A DNA stretch of 64,000 nt, taken from Annona cherimola (taxonomy: Eukaryota > Streptophyta > Magnoliopsida > Magnoliales > Annonaceae). The stretch spans positions 101,870,095 through 101,934,094 of the forward strand of contig CM059971.1 in NCBI GenBank assembly GCA_030490835.1, written 5' to 3'. This document shows, one piece after another, positions 13,601 through 25,265 of the stretch; positions within the stretch are counted from its first letter, which is position 1; each line of letters opens with the position of its first letter. Both the position numbers and the translations under genes were made by a program. The notes under the pieces are model-generated. The model did no database searches. It had not been told where the DNA came from and saw only the letters and a list, made by a program, of their open reading frames with translations.

Positions 13601-16600
13601 TTCTTTGACGTATGTCCATCTGCTCATGTAGGCCATTGCATGAACCTGGTAGATGGATCGTATTTTCAGGTTCTAGTAAATTTGCACATTATAACCCATC
13701 TGATTTGTTTATAGATCTAGCTCATGTATGCACTTATATAAACTGAAATGCATGAAATTTGTCCTCACTTGAATTCTTTTGGTGTCCCACTAACTTGTCC
13801 TTTTTGAGGTAGTAGAAAATTGCATAAGCAGGACGATGAAGCATGCGTGTTCCACTGAATAACTGCTTGGCTAGTGCATGTTATTCATGGTCACTTGTTT
13901 GGTCTATGGTGTGATTGTATTTTACGCAGAACACTGCCATGAAACATGTGACAAAAGCATCTGTATCAAGTTCCATTTATGGCTTCTTTGTAGAGACAGG
14001 AACCAATTTTCTTTCTGTGGATCTGTCGATTTGATTCTCAGAGAATGTTCTGACATGAAACATTAGTGCATCTTAGCTGTAGGTTAAAGAACATCATATG
14101 CTTTACCTTAAAAAAAGAAGAAGAAGAAGAAGAACATTATATGTTAGTTTGAAGCCAGCAAAACTGCCCTAAATTTACTACTGGATTAGAACTTTGGAAT
14201 TCTTGATACATGTACCTTGTCCTATGTCCGTGAGTAAATTTAGACTCCTGCTGAAGAGCGAATTTCTCGTCGTTGTGTTTTGCTGCTGCTGCTTCTCTCT
14301 CTCTCTCTCTCTCTCACGCACACACACACACACATATTTTGGTTTGTGAAAGTGACTACGTGCTTACTGCTGACACTATGATGCAATATCATTTCTTACA
14401 GTAAATAATAATATAACATCTCTTTTCTTTAAAATGTTGAGCTCGACCTCATGGTTTTGAATTAATTAATTGATTCTTGAACTGCATAAATACGGGCTGT
14501 GTTTTTGGAAACGTTTACTTGCATCATTATGGGGATGTTAGTCTTACCTTCCTTATTTTGAATCAATACATTTGACAATTCAATCAGTCTTTTTCTGATG
14601 TAATATGATCCCTTGTTTATTGGGATGGCTGTTTTTGCAGACTGGAACCACTATTACAGATCAAATGGATCTACTCCGTGAGCAGGTGAAGATGTTAGCT
14701 GGAGAGGTGGCCCTATGCACAAGTTCTTTAAAGAGATTATCAGAACAAGCAGCCAGCAATCCTGGAGATACCGATATTCAGGCACGTAAATAATGTGAAC
14801 TGAACATTGTCTCGTCTGCTTCTCCCCCTTCCTTTGTAACTTGACCATTTTTTTTTGTCAAATAGGAAAATATGCAGAAACTGAAATATGAAATCAGTGA
14901 AAAGAAACTTCAAATGTGTCTTCTTGAGCAGAGGATGATTGGGTCAATTGAAGTTACTCCAAATACATCAAATAGCATTGAAATGTCCCAGGTAACTGAT
15001 ATTCTCAGCTAAATAGATTAGTTTCAAGAATTTCAACTTTCAACTGAATGTTGCACCTTGCGCAAGACAAATTGACTGGTTTTCTCTGATTCAAATGCTT
15101 GCTAGAGGAAAAATAGAACTCTGCACTTCTCATCAGAAAGAATAGTCTAGGAAGATAATTTCAAAATTAGAATTAACTGGATAAAATAATAATTTTGTAT
15201 TTTATTGTTTCTTTTCAGTTATTGCTTCAGTTCCTGGCAACTCGATTAGCGCTTCTGTCTGAGAGTGCATGATATCGTTTTAAATAGTTTTTTCCCTCTT
15301 TTTGGAACTTGCCTTTTGAACGATATGACAAAAAGAGAATGGATAAATGTTTTTGGGATTTTGGCAAAGATGCCTATAAATTTTGACCAAGATTGCATCC
15401 GTATAATTAAGATTGCCGAAATTGCAAATATGCTCACAAGATTTGTATGAAATTATAAGTGTGTCTTTTTCGTTAGGACGCCATTAGATTTTTCTGTAAA
15501 ATGACTATAATGCCCTTTGATCCAAGTGATAAACTTGCAATTTTTTTCAAATATTAGACACTTGCTATTTCATTTTTACATATATTATTATTTTAAATTT
15601 TTTTGTAAATATGCTTATAGTATTTTCAAAAATTACAAGTGTATCACTTGATTTTAAAGGGCATTATTGTCATTTTATAGAAAATTCTAATCCTAATGGG
15701 AGGAACACTTGCAATGTCATGCAAACCTTGTGGGCATATTTACAACCTCGGCTAACTTAAGGACACAGATGCAATGTTGATCAAATTTTGTAAGCATTTT
15801 TGCAAAAATCCCAACAGTTTTTTTAAATTGTTATTTAAGAATTGTCTTATTCTTGTGTTCTGCTATAGTCTGCAATTCCTATTGCTGTTATAGACAACTT
15901 TCTAACAGGTTTTTTGTTTATTTTTCTTGTAGACGCTTTCAAAGCTCACCTCTCAATTGAATGAGATAACTTTCGAACTTGAGGTTTGTTTATCAATTTT
16001 TCTTATGCTATGACCTATTATTTTATTTCTCACTGTGCTGAGTGACTTTGTCATTTGCGAAGATAAAATCAGCAGATAATAGGATTCTTCAAGAGCAGCT
16101 TCAGATGAAGGTGAAAATTCGTAGTACACATGTTAAACTCTGCCATCCATGCATCAATAATATGTATATGTACTTATAATATTTTTCATATCCTGTCAGA
16201 CATCCGAGAACGATGAAATGCAGGAAACAATTCTTCTGCTAAGGCAGCAGCTCAGTTCTCTGTCAGAGAAAAGCTCTAGCCATCCAAAGAAAATGACAGA
16301 GAATGATGTTTCTATGATCAAAAATTGTTTTTCAGAAGGATTTAGAGAAAATGGTGGGTGCACAGAGGGGTTTGGTTCATCAGAGGACAACTATGTCGAT
16401 GGAAATACACAAAGTAGTGTTGTGAGCTTGCCTGGCAGTTTTTCACAGGAGAATTTGAAAGGTTCCAATAATGAAGCATCTTTGAATTCTCAAGTTCTCA
16501 TGCAGGTTTTATACTGCCTTGTCTCAAGTATTTCCTTTTTCTTTTTATTGTGGACATCTTCAGTTGCATGCTGATGAAATACTTGTATGGTTACATTCAC

Positions 16601-18239
16601 GTGAATTTAGGCTGCTGAAATAGAGAATTTGAAACAAGAGAAGGTGAGACTAATTGAAGAAAAGGATGGGCTTGAAATTCACAGCCAGAAGCTGGCGGAG
16701 GAAGCATCATATGCCAAGGAGTTAGCTGCAGCTGCAGCAGTTGAGCTTAGGAATTTGGCTGAAGAAGTGACAAAACTATCTTATCAAAATGCAAAATTGA
16801 CTAGTGATTTGGCTAAAAAAGAATCAGTTATTGGCAGAAATAATTCCTTGCATAGGCACTCCTTATTGGACGGGAAGCATGATGAAGCCAATAATTCACG
16901 ACCTGATGCTTACACGAGAAAATCAGATGATGCTGTTTTAATTGAGCAACTTCAAAAAGAACTTATTTCAAGAGGTGATAAAGAAGCATCTTTGAAGGCT
17001 GAGTTATCTGAGAAGGAGCAAAGGGAAGCAGAATTACAAAAGCAAATTGAGGAAGCAAAGCTACATGAACAAGATTTAGAAAATGAGCTTGCAAACATGT
17101 GGGTGCTGGTTGCGAAAATGAGGAAGGCTGGAACTGCTTCTGGGGAATTCTCATTTGATGGGGTACATGATACTGATGCATGCCAATTGAGTACAACACA
17201 CAATGGCTTTTTTCCATCCAATGGTAACATGGCTAGAATGCTGAAGGTAGGGGAGTTTAGTTTGGGGCCTTCTGTCATGGATAATATGAGTACATTGGAA
17301 GAGGTAAAGGCAAGTTATGAAAGAGAACGAAGAAGGTGCAAAGAACTGGAACATATCATCTCTAAGTTAAAGGTATTGGTATTACTGTTATTTTCTCGGC
17401 ATTGCTTTGGTTTGTGCTTCTAGACGGATTTAGTTATGCTTTGTGCTGTATGTCATTCTAGTGTTGACTAGTGATGCTATTCCACAGCTGCTGTGGTGCT
17501 TATGTTTAGTCCATGTTGGTTTGGTGTTTATGAAAAGAATTCAATTGTTGAAAACCCCATAGTAGTGATTTGCATCGGGTTGGAAGTCCTAAATGTTCTG
17601 GTAGAATTGAAAAATCCCAACACCTTGGTATGTATTATGAATTTCTGATGACATTCTCTTGCAGTTTTCGAATCGTATAGTCTTGGTATAATCAAGTTTA
17701 GATTTTGATACTGCCTGCAATCGACAGATCAGCTGTGGATCATGCATGAATCATGGCAAAATAGTGTTGTAGGATGCTGAATAACATACTTTTACTAAAC
17801 CTGTGAGCACTTTCCTTTAGGGTGAAAATTTGGATGGTCTAGACAATGCTGCTCTGGAGGAACTACAGGGTCTGCATGTTGAGGCAATAACAAAGATCTG
17901 TCAAGCCAAGGTCATTCTTCTGATTTTTAACCTTTCCCTTTTTATTCAGATCCAAAATTGATATGTTTAGCCCTTCTCTCTCTCTCTCTTTCTGTTCTTT
18001 GCCCCGTCATTGCTAATGCTCAAACTCATGAAATCATAATATTTACTTTATAGTTCATTTTGCTTACGCCCTTTCTTGGGTCCTTGGGTGCATGTCAGAC
18101 CAAGCTTGATGTTCTGTCTCGAAGGAATGCAAGACTTGTTGGCAGCAGTCCTTTTGTGACTAGGAGCTCATTTTCCATTCGTGATATGAGTGTGGGTTGT
18201 GCAAACTACTTAGCATATGGACTTCTGTCAAATATCTGA
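40..18239 (+). CDS. KIN-7 (MKRP-type) kinesin heavy chain, 24 exons
   Basis: Plus-end-type microtubule motor of the plant-expanded KIN-7 (CENP-E-like) group. Exons: 40-421, 1512-1601, 1816-1868, 2861-2926, 3007-3060, 4777-4836, 6062-6140, 6492-6559, 6886-6948, 7059-7163, 9194-9298, 9436-9543, 9624-9770, 11159-11341, 11542-11709, 12697-12930, 14641-14781, 14866-14991, 15933-15983, 16063-16110, 16200-16505, 16611-17372, 17821-17910, 18099-18239; about 1209 aa. An in-frame TAG at 34-36 supports the start. The first ~85 residues are Ser/Pro/Arg-rich, like the organelle-targeting or disordered N-termini of this group. The motor domain is ~85-411: P-loop GVTSSGKT at 164-171, switch I SSRSH at 275-279, switch II DLAGSE at 309-314, then [11 protein letters not shown] long coiled-coil tail follows. 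Every junction keeps frame. Intron 17 has a GC donor. The RING finger that ends several KIN-7 relatives was not found; the last exon is the least certain. Confidence 0.93.
3839..4044 (-). mobile_element. tRNA-derived SINE in kinesin intron 5
   Basis: Bases 3851-4032 are flanked by a 12-bp direct repeat (TAGTATTAGGGC at 3839-3850 and 4033-4044), as expected for a target-site duplication. Read on the minus strand, the insert starts with a tRNA-like head (GTAGCTGGCATGAG, box A-like), then has a box B-like GGTTCGAAG, and ends in an A/T-rich tail next to the other duplication copy. It lies antisense to the kinesin and far from both splice sites. Confidence 0.75.
7602..7666 (+). mobile_element. Minimal poly(A) insertion with 15-bp direct repeats (kinesin intron 10)
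   Basis: The 15-mer AAGTACTAGCCCTTC occurs at 7602-7616 and 7652-7666. Between them are only about eight bases plus a run of about 27 A. This is the layout of an extremely 5'-truncated retroposon: target-site duplication around little more than the tail. Slippage after a local duplication is the alternative. Confidence 0.5.
14293..14334. repeat. Compound (TC)n-(CA)n microsatellite
   Basis: A (TC)n tract from 14293 to about 14316 is followed by a (CA)n tract to 14334, in kinesin intron 16. A (GAA)n tract lies just upstream near 14117-14135. Confidence 0.9.
14782..14865 (+). other. Non-canonical GC-AG intron (kinesin intron 17)
   Basis: The donor reads CAG|GCACGT and the acceptor AATAG|GAA. 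Only this pairing keeps the conserved frame (NPGDTDIQ joined to [11 protein letters not shown]). The nearby GT at 14787 would shift frame and hit a TGA within a few codons. The intron is 84 nt. Confidence 0.75.
15353..15814. mobile_element. Long-TIR foldback element (Mutator-like MITE) in kinesin intron 18
   Basis: The ends are inverted copies: TTGGGATTTTGGCAAA at the left and its near complement ending in ATCCCAA at the right. The inverted homology continues for roughly 160 bp into each arm, including a shared ATAATGCCCTTT block that marks the inner border of both arms. There is no coding capacity. Long terminal inverted repeats suggest a Mutator-like MITE. I could not identify a convincing 9-bp target duplication, so the class is an inference. 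Confidence 0.7.
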
Positions 18240-18544
18240 AAATTTATCATTATCCACATCACAGAAAAAGCACGCAAAGTTTTAGAAATGATAAAGAAAA
18301 TGCTCAAACACAATTACAAAAAAGTATGCTGTCATAATTAATTAATTACTGAAGTCTGAGAACATGTATGCACCTTTATTCTCTTAGCAGTTTTTCCTCT
18401 CAAAAGTACCATTTGGTGAATGGACGTGCATAGTAACTTTGTTGGATCCTAGAAAACGTTTTTCTTTATCCAGTCATTTATAACTGTGCTCTATCAGCCA
18501 CTTTTATGTGACCCTTTTCACTGGCATGCTTCTAATAATGTGTT

Positions 18545-19047
18545 GGCTTAAATGTGTAGTGTTCAAGTCACTTGTTGTAGCCAAGCAGGTTGTTTAACCA
18601 CTGCATGCCGAAGTAGAAGTTTACCAGGTGGGTACTATCCTTGTTTTGTTATGTGATATCCCGCGATTCCATATTGTATCATGCAGACACAGCTTTTTAG
18701 ACATTATGAAATGTATGTGCAAATGACTTTTATCATTATGTGTTGGTTAACTCTCAAAATGAGTTTACTTGAAAGTCACCAAAGGGGACAACCCTATGAT
18801 CATGTGCTCATTGAAATACCCGAGGAGGCTTAAATGTGTAGTTTTCTAGTCACTTGTAGCCAATCAGGTTGTTTAACCACTGCTTGCTGGAGTAGAAGTT
18901 TACCAGGTGGGTGCTATCCTGTTTTGTTATGTGATATCCTGCCATTCTATATTGTATCATGCAAACACAGTTTTTTAGACATTAGGAAATGTATGTGCAA
19001 ATGACTTATACCATTATGTGTTTGTCAACTCTCAATGTGAGTTTCTT
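18545..19047. repeat. Imperfect ~220-bp tandem duplication 3' of the kinesin
   Basis: Copy 1 (about 18545-18765) and copy 2 (about 18827-19047) share blocks in the same order: GGCTTAAATGTGTAG, CAGGTTGTTTAACCACTGC, AGTAGAAGTTTACCAGG and GAAATGTATGTGCAAATGAC. They are separated by about 60 bp. The sequence lies beyond the proposed kinesin stop and shows no coding potential. Confidence 0.85.
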
Positions 19048-19160
19048 TTAAAATCATGCGATTTTATTTCAGACTCTGAATACTTATGTCATATGAATAT
19101 TTATCAAATGTGTCTACGAATCACTCTGAGCAATCACTAGCGAAGATCAATTTAACTTAG

Positions 19161-19391
19161 GTGTGTTTGGTTGAGGGTAAAACTTTTTGAAGTAAAAGTT
19201 GTCAAATTGATAGAAAATGATGTGATATGATAGGGGTAATGATGAAGTGTAAAGAGAATAAAGTTAAAATAGATAGGTTGTATGAGTAGTTATGTGGAAA
19301 TGATTGAAAAATAGGGTAGTTTGTATAGGAAAATGTGAAAAAATAATTAAAAATAGGTTTGTTATGGAGTGTGTTTGGACCAAACACACTC
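19161..19391 (+). mobile_element. MITE, GTGTGTTTGG family, copy 1
   Basis: The left end is GTGTGTTTGG and the right end carries its complement. The interior has the family signature ATAAAGTTAAAATAGATAGG, also found (some inverted) near 26.7, 30.4 and 48.6 kb. The right terminus is a perfect odd palindrome, 12-bp arms around A19379 (19367-19391). No ORF is present; mobilisation would need a transposase elsewhere. Confidence 0.75.
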
Positions 19392-20389
19392 TTAATTTCT
19401 CCCTAATGAAAATGCAATGCCTCAAAAATTATGCAGGATCCAGCCACTAAGTGGACGATCTCTGATTTTGCAAGTGGCGATTTGCTGCTTTAATTACATG
19501 GTATGTGTGATGATTGAACTAACATGATTTGCAAAAATCCTAATTTCAGTAGTAACGTGAATGACTTTGGTTGTGGTACAAGGGATGGTTACTGTGATTC
19601 ACCATTGAACGGATGGGCTGGTGATTAAGACGCATCTGTTTCTTTCCATCTACTAACATGTACTAGAAAGAGTACTATCTTGTGCTTGATCTTCAGGCAT
19701 CTGAGCTTTAATCATGTTGATGGTCCTGTTATTGGTTGGTACAGAATCAAGGTTGATTTACTGATGAGTCACAGAATTATGGTTCTTCTGACATGTGATT
19801 TCTTAATTCACTGTGAAGTAATTCATTGAAATTGTGCACCTTTCTTTTGTTTTTCTATAGCATGTGAAGAAATAAATGCAGTCAGTTGGATCCAGCCTTT
19901 CATTGCAATGCAAAATTGTATACTATTTTCTTTGTTATAGTAGATGTGTCACTACAATATCAGTATTCAAACCTGGTTTCTAAGCTTAACCAGCCCATGT
20001 ACAGTTTTGGAATGATTGCCCCCCATCAATTAAATCCAACAGTTCAGTAGGCATAACATGAATATTTATTGGGAATTGCAAATTTAGATACTTGGCATTA
20101 GAATGATTATCCCAAACAAAGCAAATGCAAAAAAATGCGTTTCTGTATTGTGGATATGGGATTCGCTGGGCATTGCAAATTTGTTGCAATAGAATGCCTC
20201 ACATCAGCTTGCTGCATGCATCATCTGAGCATAGTTGAGACAATATTTGGTTTGTTCAGAACAATTTTTTTGTTAGTTTCATTGCAATCGTTATTGACTG
20301 TTGATCTACCATTTGTTAATCTCTCTCTATCATTAAAAATGACATAGTATGTTATGAACTTTCCATTTGGTTTTTTGTTTAATGCAGGT

Positions 20390-20575
20390 GGGAGGCTCTT
20401 GTACAGTAACTGGACCAGATCTCCCCAGCAATTGAAATGGAATCGTTGAAGTCTTGAATTGTGCACTATAGTAGGTTGAGAGGAGAGATGAAATTTCCAA
20501 TTGGTTGAATGTCTAACACAAAGTGGGATGCTCCTGTACAGTAACTGGGGTAGTTCTCCACATCAATTGAATTGG
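20390..20575. repeat. Duplicated ~50-bp block near the kinesin 3' end
   Basis: The segments 20390-20440 and 20525-20575 match as imperfect direct repeats sharing CTGTACAGTAACTGG-like and CAATTGAA blocks. An acceptor-like TTTAATGCAG precedes the first copy, so this may be a spliced 3' UTR exon of the kinesin. That is speculative. Confidence 0.6.
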
Positions 20576-23500
20576 GGGGAAGGTGGAAGACTTGCAAAAC
20601 CTTCATCATTGATTCGCATGGCTAAGCCACCAATGGATGCAAAAGTACCTTTGTAGGACGCATCTTCATTGCCTATTCACCCCACGTAGAGACGAAGGTA
20701 CTATTCCCTTTTATTATTCTTTGGATGTGCTGTGGTTGCAGTAAAGACTGCATACCCTTTTTTGTTTCAATGTGTATTTCTGTAGTGTATATAGCTAAGC
20801 TGTGGATTATCATCACTAAGGATCATGGCTCATCTGCAGTGCAGATTAACGTAACTAGACAAATCTACATTGTAGATTGAGTCTATGCTAATCCAGTTCT
20901 GAAATTGTGTCGAGTTCTGAAATCACATCCAAATGCAAAGTTTGCTCGCTTCATCATGCGTGAAAGCTGCCATCCTAGAGCACTGGACTAGCATGTATTG
21001 ATTGATTGGCCCAAGGTCCTTAACTAGCTGCAAAAGGTAACAACAAAATGGAATAATTAGCTAAGGGAAAAATTCAAAGCTTGTATTAAGGAAAAATGTC
21101 TGGCTTTACAATCATTCACCCAGTGCGGGTTAGGGGAGACGTCTGATGCCTCTTTATTTTTTTATTTTGAACTTTTTTAAAATTTTAAATCATGCTTATG
21201 AGTAGAAGATTAAATATTTACAAATATTTAATCAAAGAATTTTGCTAAAATTTGAGAACGAATATACACAATATAAAAACGCAACCCGTTGTATTGAATT
21301 GCTTCCCAACGGATTAATGGGATTTCTATAGTTTTAGAATACAGTGCATGGTGACATGTCTTGCCATATGTTCCTTTTCAAAACAAGCAACAATACATAC
21401 ATCCCTAAGAAAAGTCTTAAGGGGTAAGGTATTCTCCCACTCTCCTTGAAAGTGCTATTAAGCGGGACATCTCCTCTTTAAGGTGTTGGGTAGGACTTGA
21501 GAAGGTGTTAGGTAAGACTCCTCAAGTCCTCAACTGGACTTAGTCTAGCATAAACCGTGCGTGCGCGATTGTGCACCCGTGTGCTCAACATTAGTTGCAC
21601 ACACCGTGAGTACAACCCACATGAAAATATATGGAATAAGTTTGATTATTGTCTCTATCACACATTAAGTCATTTTCTCTCTTTCTTTACACTTGTTTTA
21701 TATTATTATTATTTTTTAAAAAATTGTGACATTCCCCAATACGACTTAACTCTAAAAGAATTCCATTAAATAAAGATAACTATGGCACCATATTTGTTGA
21801 TTGGAAGTTCTGGTGAGGTAAAGCGCTAACACACCGGCGTTCATAAATGGAAATATTTCACTTGTTGGAGGCGGATGCACAAGAGTTCTTGGCTGTTTAA
21901 GTTAACGTATTGTAGATTTTATATATACTTATAAATTTTACTTTTAATTTCATTTATATCCATGAATTTTAAAAAAATTCTCTTATATTTACGAATTTTC
22001 ATCATAATTTCATTTATATTTATTAGGGATCCGTTGAATGAGCCGTCAACTCCCTTATAAAATAACCAATACACTGAATCTTTAATTTAATTTAAAATTG
22101 TTTTACTTAAAGTTAAAAATTCATATTCAAATAATATATAATTTATAGTTGTAGCATTATTAAAAATTTATTATAATATAAATTTTTAGTTATAAAATCA
22201 TAGTTAGGGATAAGTACATTCATCATTTCCCAAAGAGTTAACGATATCTTTAACGGATCCTTAAAAGTGAAATTAGAATGGAAATTTATGGATACAAAAG
22301 AAAATTTTGAAAATTCATGGGCATAAATGTAATTAAGGATAAAATTCATAGATATATAAAAAATTCACCCTTAAATAAAATTTAAACTTTCAATAGAGAT
22401 AATATAACCTTTTAAAATTTAAAAGACTCAATTCCATGCAACTCCGCATCTTGCTGTGTACATACCACTTCTTCCTGTTATTCCTTCCTCTTTTTATCTT
22501 GCTGCTAAGAGTAGGTTTTACTTTTGGAATATTTGCTTTGCCAAATGCATGTGCGTGCGTGCCGAAGGACGCATGCATTTTTCAATCCTAAGGAAGATTG
22601 CTCATGCATAAACTGCAGCCACCATCAGATGTCGAATTTAGCTCATATGGTATTGGACTGCGAAAAAAATATTAATGTATCTTCTACCAAATAACAAAGA
22701 AAAAGAACAAAATAAAAATAAGCATCATGACACTTCAAAAAAATATATGATTGGACATGAAAATAAGAGTTTAATTTTTTACAAAAACTATGAAAAATAA
22801 TTCTTTTCATAGACGTGAAAGCCAAATATTAAATGTATTGTTAAACAAAATAGAAAAGAAGCTTTACTTGATATAGTTTTTACCCCATCTATCTAAGCAA
22901 GGGCTTGTGCTTTTTAGTAACAAATGAAAAAAGCGGATGACGAAAATAAAAAAAAAGGATCGAAAAGAAAAGAGAAGAAAAGAAAAACAAAGAAATTAAT
23001 GAGACTGAAGAAGGGTAATAATTGAAAATAAGCTTGCAACTGGCAATAATGGGTTTTCATCTTTTATCACGATCTAAGCAATATTTCATCCATTATAACA
23101 CCCGATAAAAGAAACTACAAAACGATGAGAAGGAAGAAGAAATTAAAGATAACAATCACCAACAAGATGGTCTTAAATTACTGTGGCACATCAGACGAGA
23201 CCAGTATACCCCGTCTTTAAACTGCTAGTCACAGAAGATTAACCTACCAACGTAATCATATATGGCTGTAGCACAAAAAACCAATGTACCCATCATTTCA
23301 CATCATACCATATGCATCCAAAACACGTTCTGCAATACCGGTGCAAGATTCATCATAATCTATTCCCCAGCAGCAATGAGGACAGCCGCATTTCTAAGTT
23401 TCACTGCTCATGCAAGTAGTTCTACCATGCTGATCTTCCGATCACATTGATCATGCCGAAAATATATCTTCGTAGTAACCTGCATTGCATGGGATTTTCT

Positions 23501-23581
23501 GTTCTTCTTCGTATTGCAACCCCCTCCCAGCCAAAAATGGCTTCGTCTCAACCACTGATTTCAAAAACAAAAGTAAATGAG
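20576..23581. other. Intergenic, AT-rich, no gene seen
   Basis: Between the kinesin 3' flank and the eRF1 3' flank I see no ORF with recognisable protein sequence or splice-supported coding continuity. The only structured content is the foldback element listed separately at about 21.9-22.4 kb. Confidence 0.6.
21914..22367. mobile_element. Foldback MITE with ~120-bp inverted arms
   Basis: The left arm (from about 21914 to GGGATCCGTT near 22025-22035) and the right arm (from AACGGATCC near 22250 to about 22367) are imperfect inverted copies. Both include TAATTTCA/TGAAATTA, ATTTATATCCATGAATTTT-like and GGATCCGTT blocks. The central ~220 bp is AT-rich and non-coding. Confidence 0.65.
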
Positions 23582-23677
23582 AAAGGACAACCATAAAAAA
23601 CCGGTTGTACATGAAATAGATAAATCTAGAAAGGACAACCATAAAAAACCAGTTGTACATGAAATAGATAAATCTAA
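23582..23677. repeat. 2 x 48-bp tandem duplication
   Basis: Units 23582-23629 and 23630-23677 are nearly identical, both beginning AAAGGACAACCATAAAAAAC; a G/A difference lies just after that block. They lie 3' of eRF1, possibly within its 3' UTR. A GCC/GCCGTC-rich trinucleotide tract lies just beyond, near 23743-23777. Confidence 0.9.
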
Positions 23678-23957
23678 AGCCTTGCATGGGAATAAATTTT
23701 TGAGTCAGCTCTCTCAAATTGCTTAATTTATATCCATCCATGCCACTGCCGCCGTCGCCGCCGTCACCGCCGCCGACTAAACAAAATTAGTAACATACAA
23801 GAGCACTTAAAAAGAAAAAGGCAGGAAAGCAGAATACCTGGATTAATTTTCTTGTAGCTTGTTCATTGGTGTCCAGACTAGGGGCCAGCTCTGCCATGGA
23901 GCTGCAAAAGCCGGCGAATGATTCTGTCCGCCGACTGAGCTCATAATTGATTGATTG

Positions 23958-25265
23958 CTAATCGGAGTTGTCATACACTTCTCCCTCATCAGAAAGCTCA
24001 TCAAATGTCCTCAGATCAATCTGATAACGAAGGATACCACCAATGCCACCAAACCCTCTACAGAACTGAGAACCCTCTTGAGACTTGTTGGTAACAAACT
24101 CAAGGGTACAACCAAAACGCCTATACTCATTTGCAAACCACTCCAGAAGAGAGATTTTCTCCTGAACTTCTAACTCACCAGACTTACCATGGAAACTGTT
24201 CTGCTCAGTTTCTTGATCCTTATTCAGGTGCTTTATAACAGTCTCCCCAGTTGCATGATTCTTCAACACATATCTGTTTATGTCCAAATTCTCCCACACT
24301 ATCAGAGTATCAACTGCGCCCATTTCCAGAGCATTCAGTGTGTCATCCGCCCCAAACACGTATTTCCCAGTATCTTGGCTTATTTCTTCAAAATACTTGC
24401 CAATCAACTTTTTCTCCTGGATGAATTTCACATTTGCTAAAATCTCCGAAGAAAGTTCAATGGCCTGATTAAATCCATTCTCTCCTCCATAAGAAACATC
24501 AGCCACATTCAATATCTTAGCTTGAAGACGTGGATCAAACATATCAGACTGACTCAACTCTGTCTTGAAATCAGCAGAACCAGCCAAAATTAGTCCAGAA
24601 ACATTGGGCTGGCTTGTAGAAGGATTGATAAAGAACTGTGTGGCAAGCTCGGCTGTCTTCCTGACATAGTTGTGACGCTTCTCCATCCTCAGACGAGCAA
24701 ACCGAAGAGCAGATTGCCCTCCTCTCCCATGTTTCTTTGGAAGATCAACAGAAAATTTATGGAGCACCTCCCGGGTGTTCCCACTTAATGTACCGAAGAG
24801 AGTACCATTGCCATCCATCACTATGAACCCAAATTTATCATCAGATTCCAACAGTTCATTCAGAGCCTCAGTGTGAAATTTATTGTCACAAAGGTACAGT
24901 GATGCATTTATGGCCCTAAATGGCTCAAAATCAATTGTTACCTTTTTTTCTTTCCCATCCTCTGTAACGATGGTCCCAGTATACAATACCAACCCATTTT
25001 GAGGAACCCTGTTATAAAGTTTGAGTCTCTGCTGAGCAGAGGTGATGGCTCCCAACACGGATTGTCTATTAACCCTGCTCTTGATGTTTGAAGCAGTACC
25101 AAACTCATCACCCAGCATCTTAGTCACTCGAGAGATCTGGTCACGAGGTGGCATGATCAAAGAGATCATGCTGGTGCCATTTCCCCTTGCAGCCTCAAGA
25201 GCCTTGATCAATTTCTTGATCTTCCACATCTCAATGTTCCTGTCAGTTTCACGTCCATCGGCCAT
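23958..25265 (-). CDS. ERF1: Eukaryotic peptide chain release factor subunit 1 (eRF1)
   Basis: Class-1 release factor that reads all three stop codons in the ribosomal A site and triggers peptidyl-tRNA hydrolysis, with the GTPase eRF3. The protein is 435 aa, normal for plant eRF1, in a single intron-free CDS. Domain 1 (stop-codon recognition) has NIKS at 60-63 and YLCDNKF at 124-130. Domain 2 has the catalytic GGQ at 182-184 inside [13 protein letters not shown]. Domain 3 (eRF3-binding) ends in the acidic [10 protein letters not shown]. The ATG at 25263-25265 is the first one, and MADGRETD matches the family N-terminus; upstream codons in frame have no ATG. A leader acceptor lies 41 bp upstream. 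The gene looks fully functional. In families known to me the plant eRF1 CDS is usually intronless, so this need not be a retrocopy. Confidence 0.97.
   Translation of the reverse strand: MADGRETDRNIEMWKIKKLIKALEAARGNGTSMISLIMPPRDQISRVTKMLGDEFGTASNIKSRVNRQSVLGAITSAQQRLKLYNRVPQNGLVLYTGTIVTEDGKEKKVTIDFEPFRAINASLYLCDNKFHTEALNELLESDDKFGFIVMDGNGTLFGTLSGNTREVLHKFSVDLPKKHGRGGQSALRFARLRMEKRHNYVRKTAELATQFFINPSTSQPNVSGLILAGSADFKTELSQSDMFDPRLQAKILNVADVSYGGENGFNQAIELSSEILANVKFIQEKKLIGKYFEEISQDTGKYVFGADDTLNALEMGAVDTLIVWENLDINRYVLKNHATGETVIKHLNKDQETEQNSFHGKSGELEVQEKISLLEWFANEYRRFGCTLEFVTNKSQEGSQFCRGFGGIGGILRYQIDLRTFDELSDEGEVYDNSD

Noticed and set aside
14781..14787. GT donor at 14786-14787 for kinesin intron 17
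   Set aside because: Joining it to the acceptor at 14866 shifts frame and meets a stop within a few codons, while the GC donor preserves conserved sequence.
23743..23777. Trinucleotide GCC tract as a coding Ala/Gly run of eRF1
   Set aside because: It lies downstream of the eRF1 stop codon on the minus strand.
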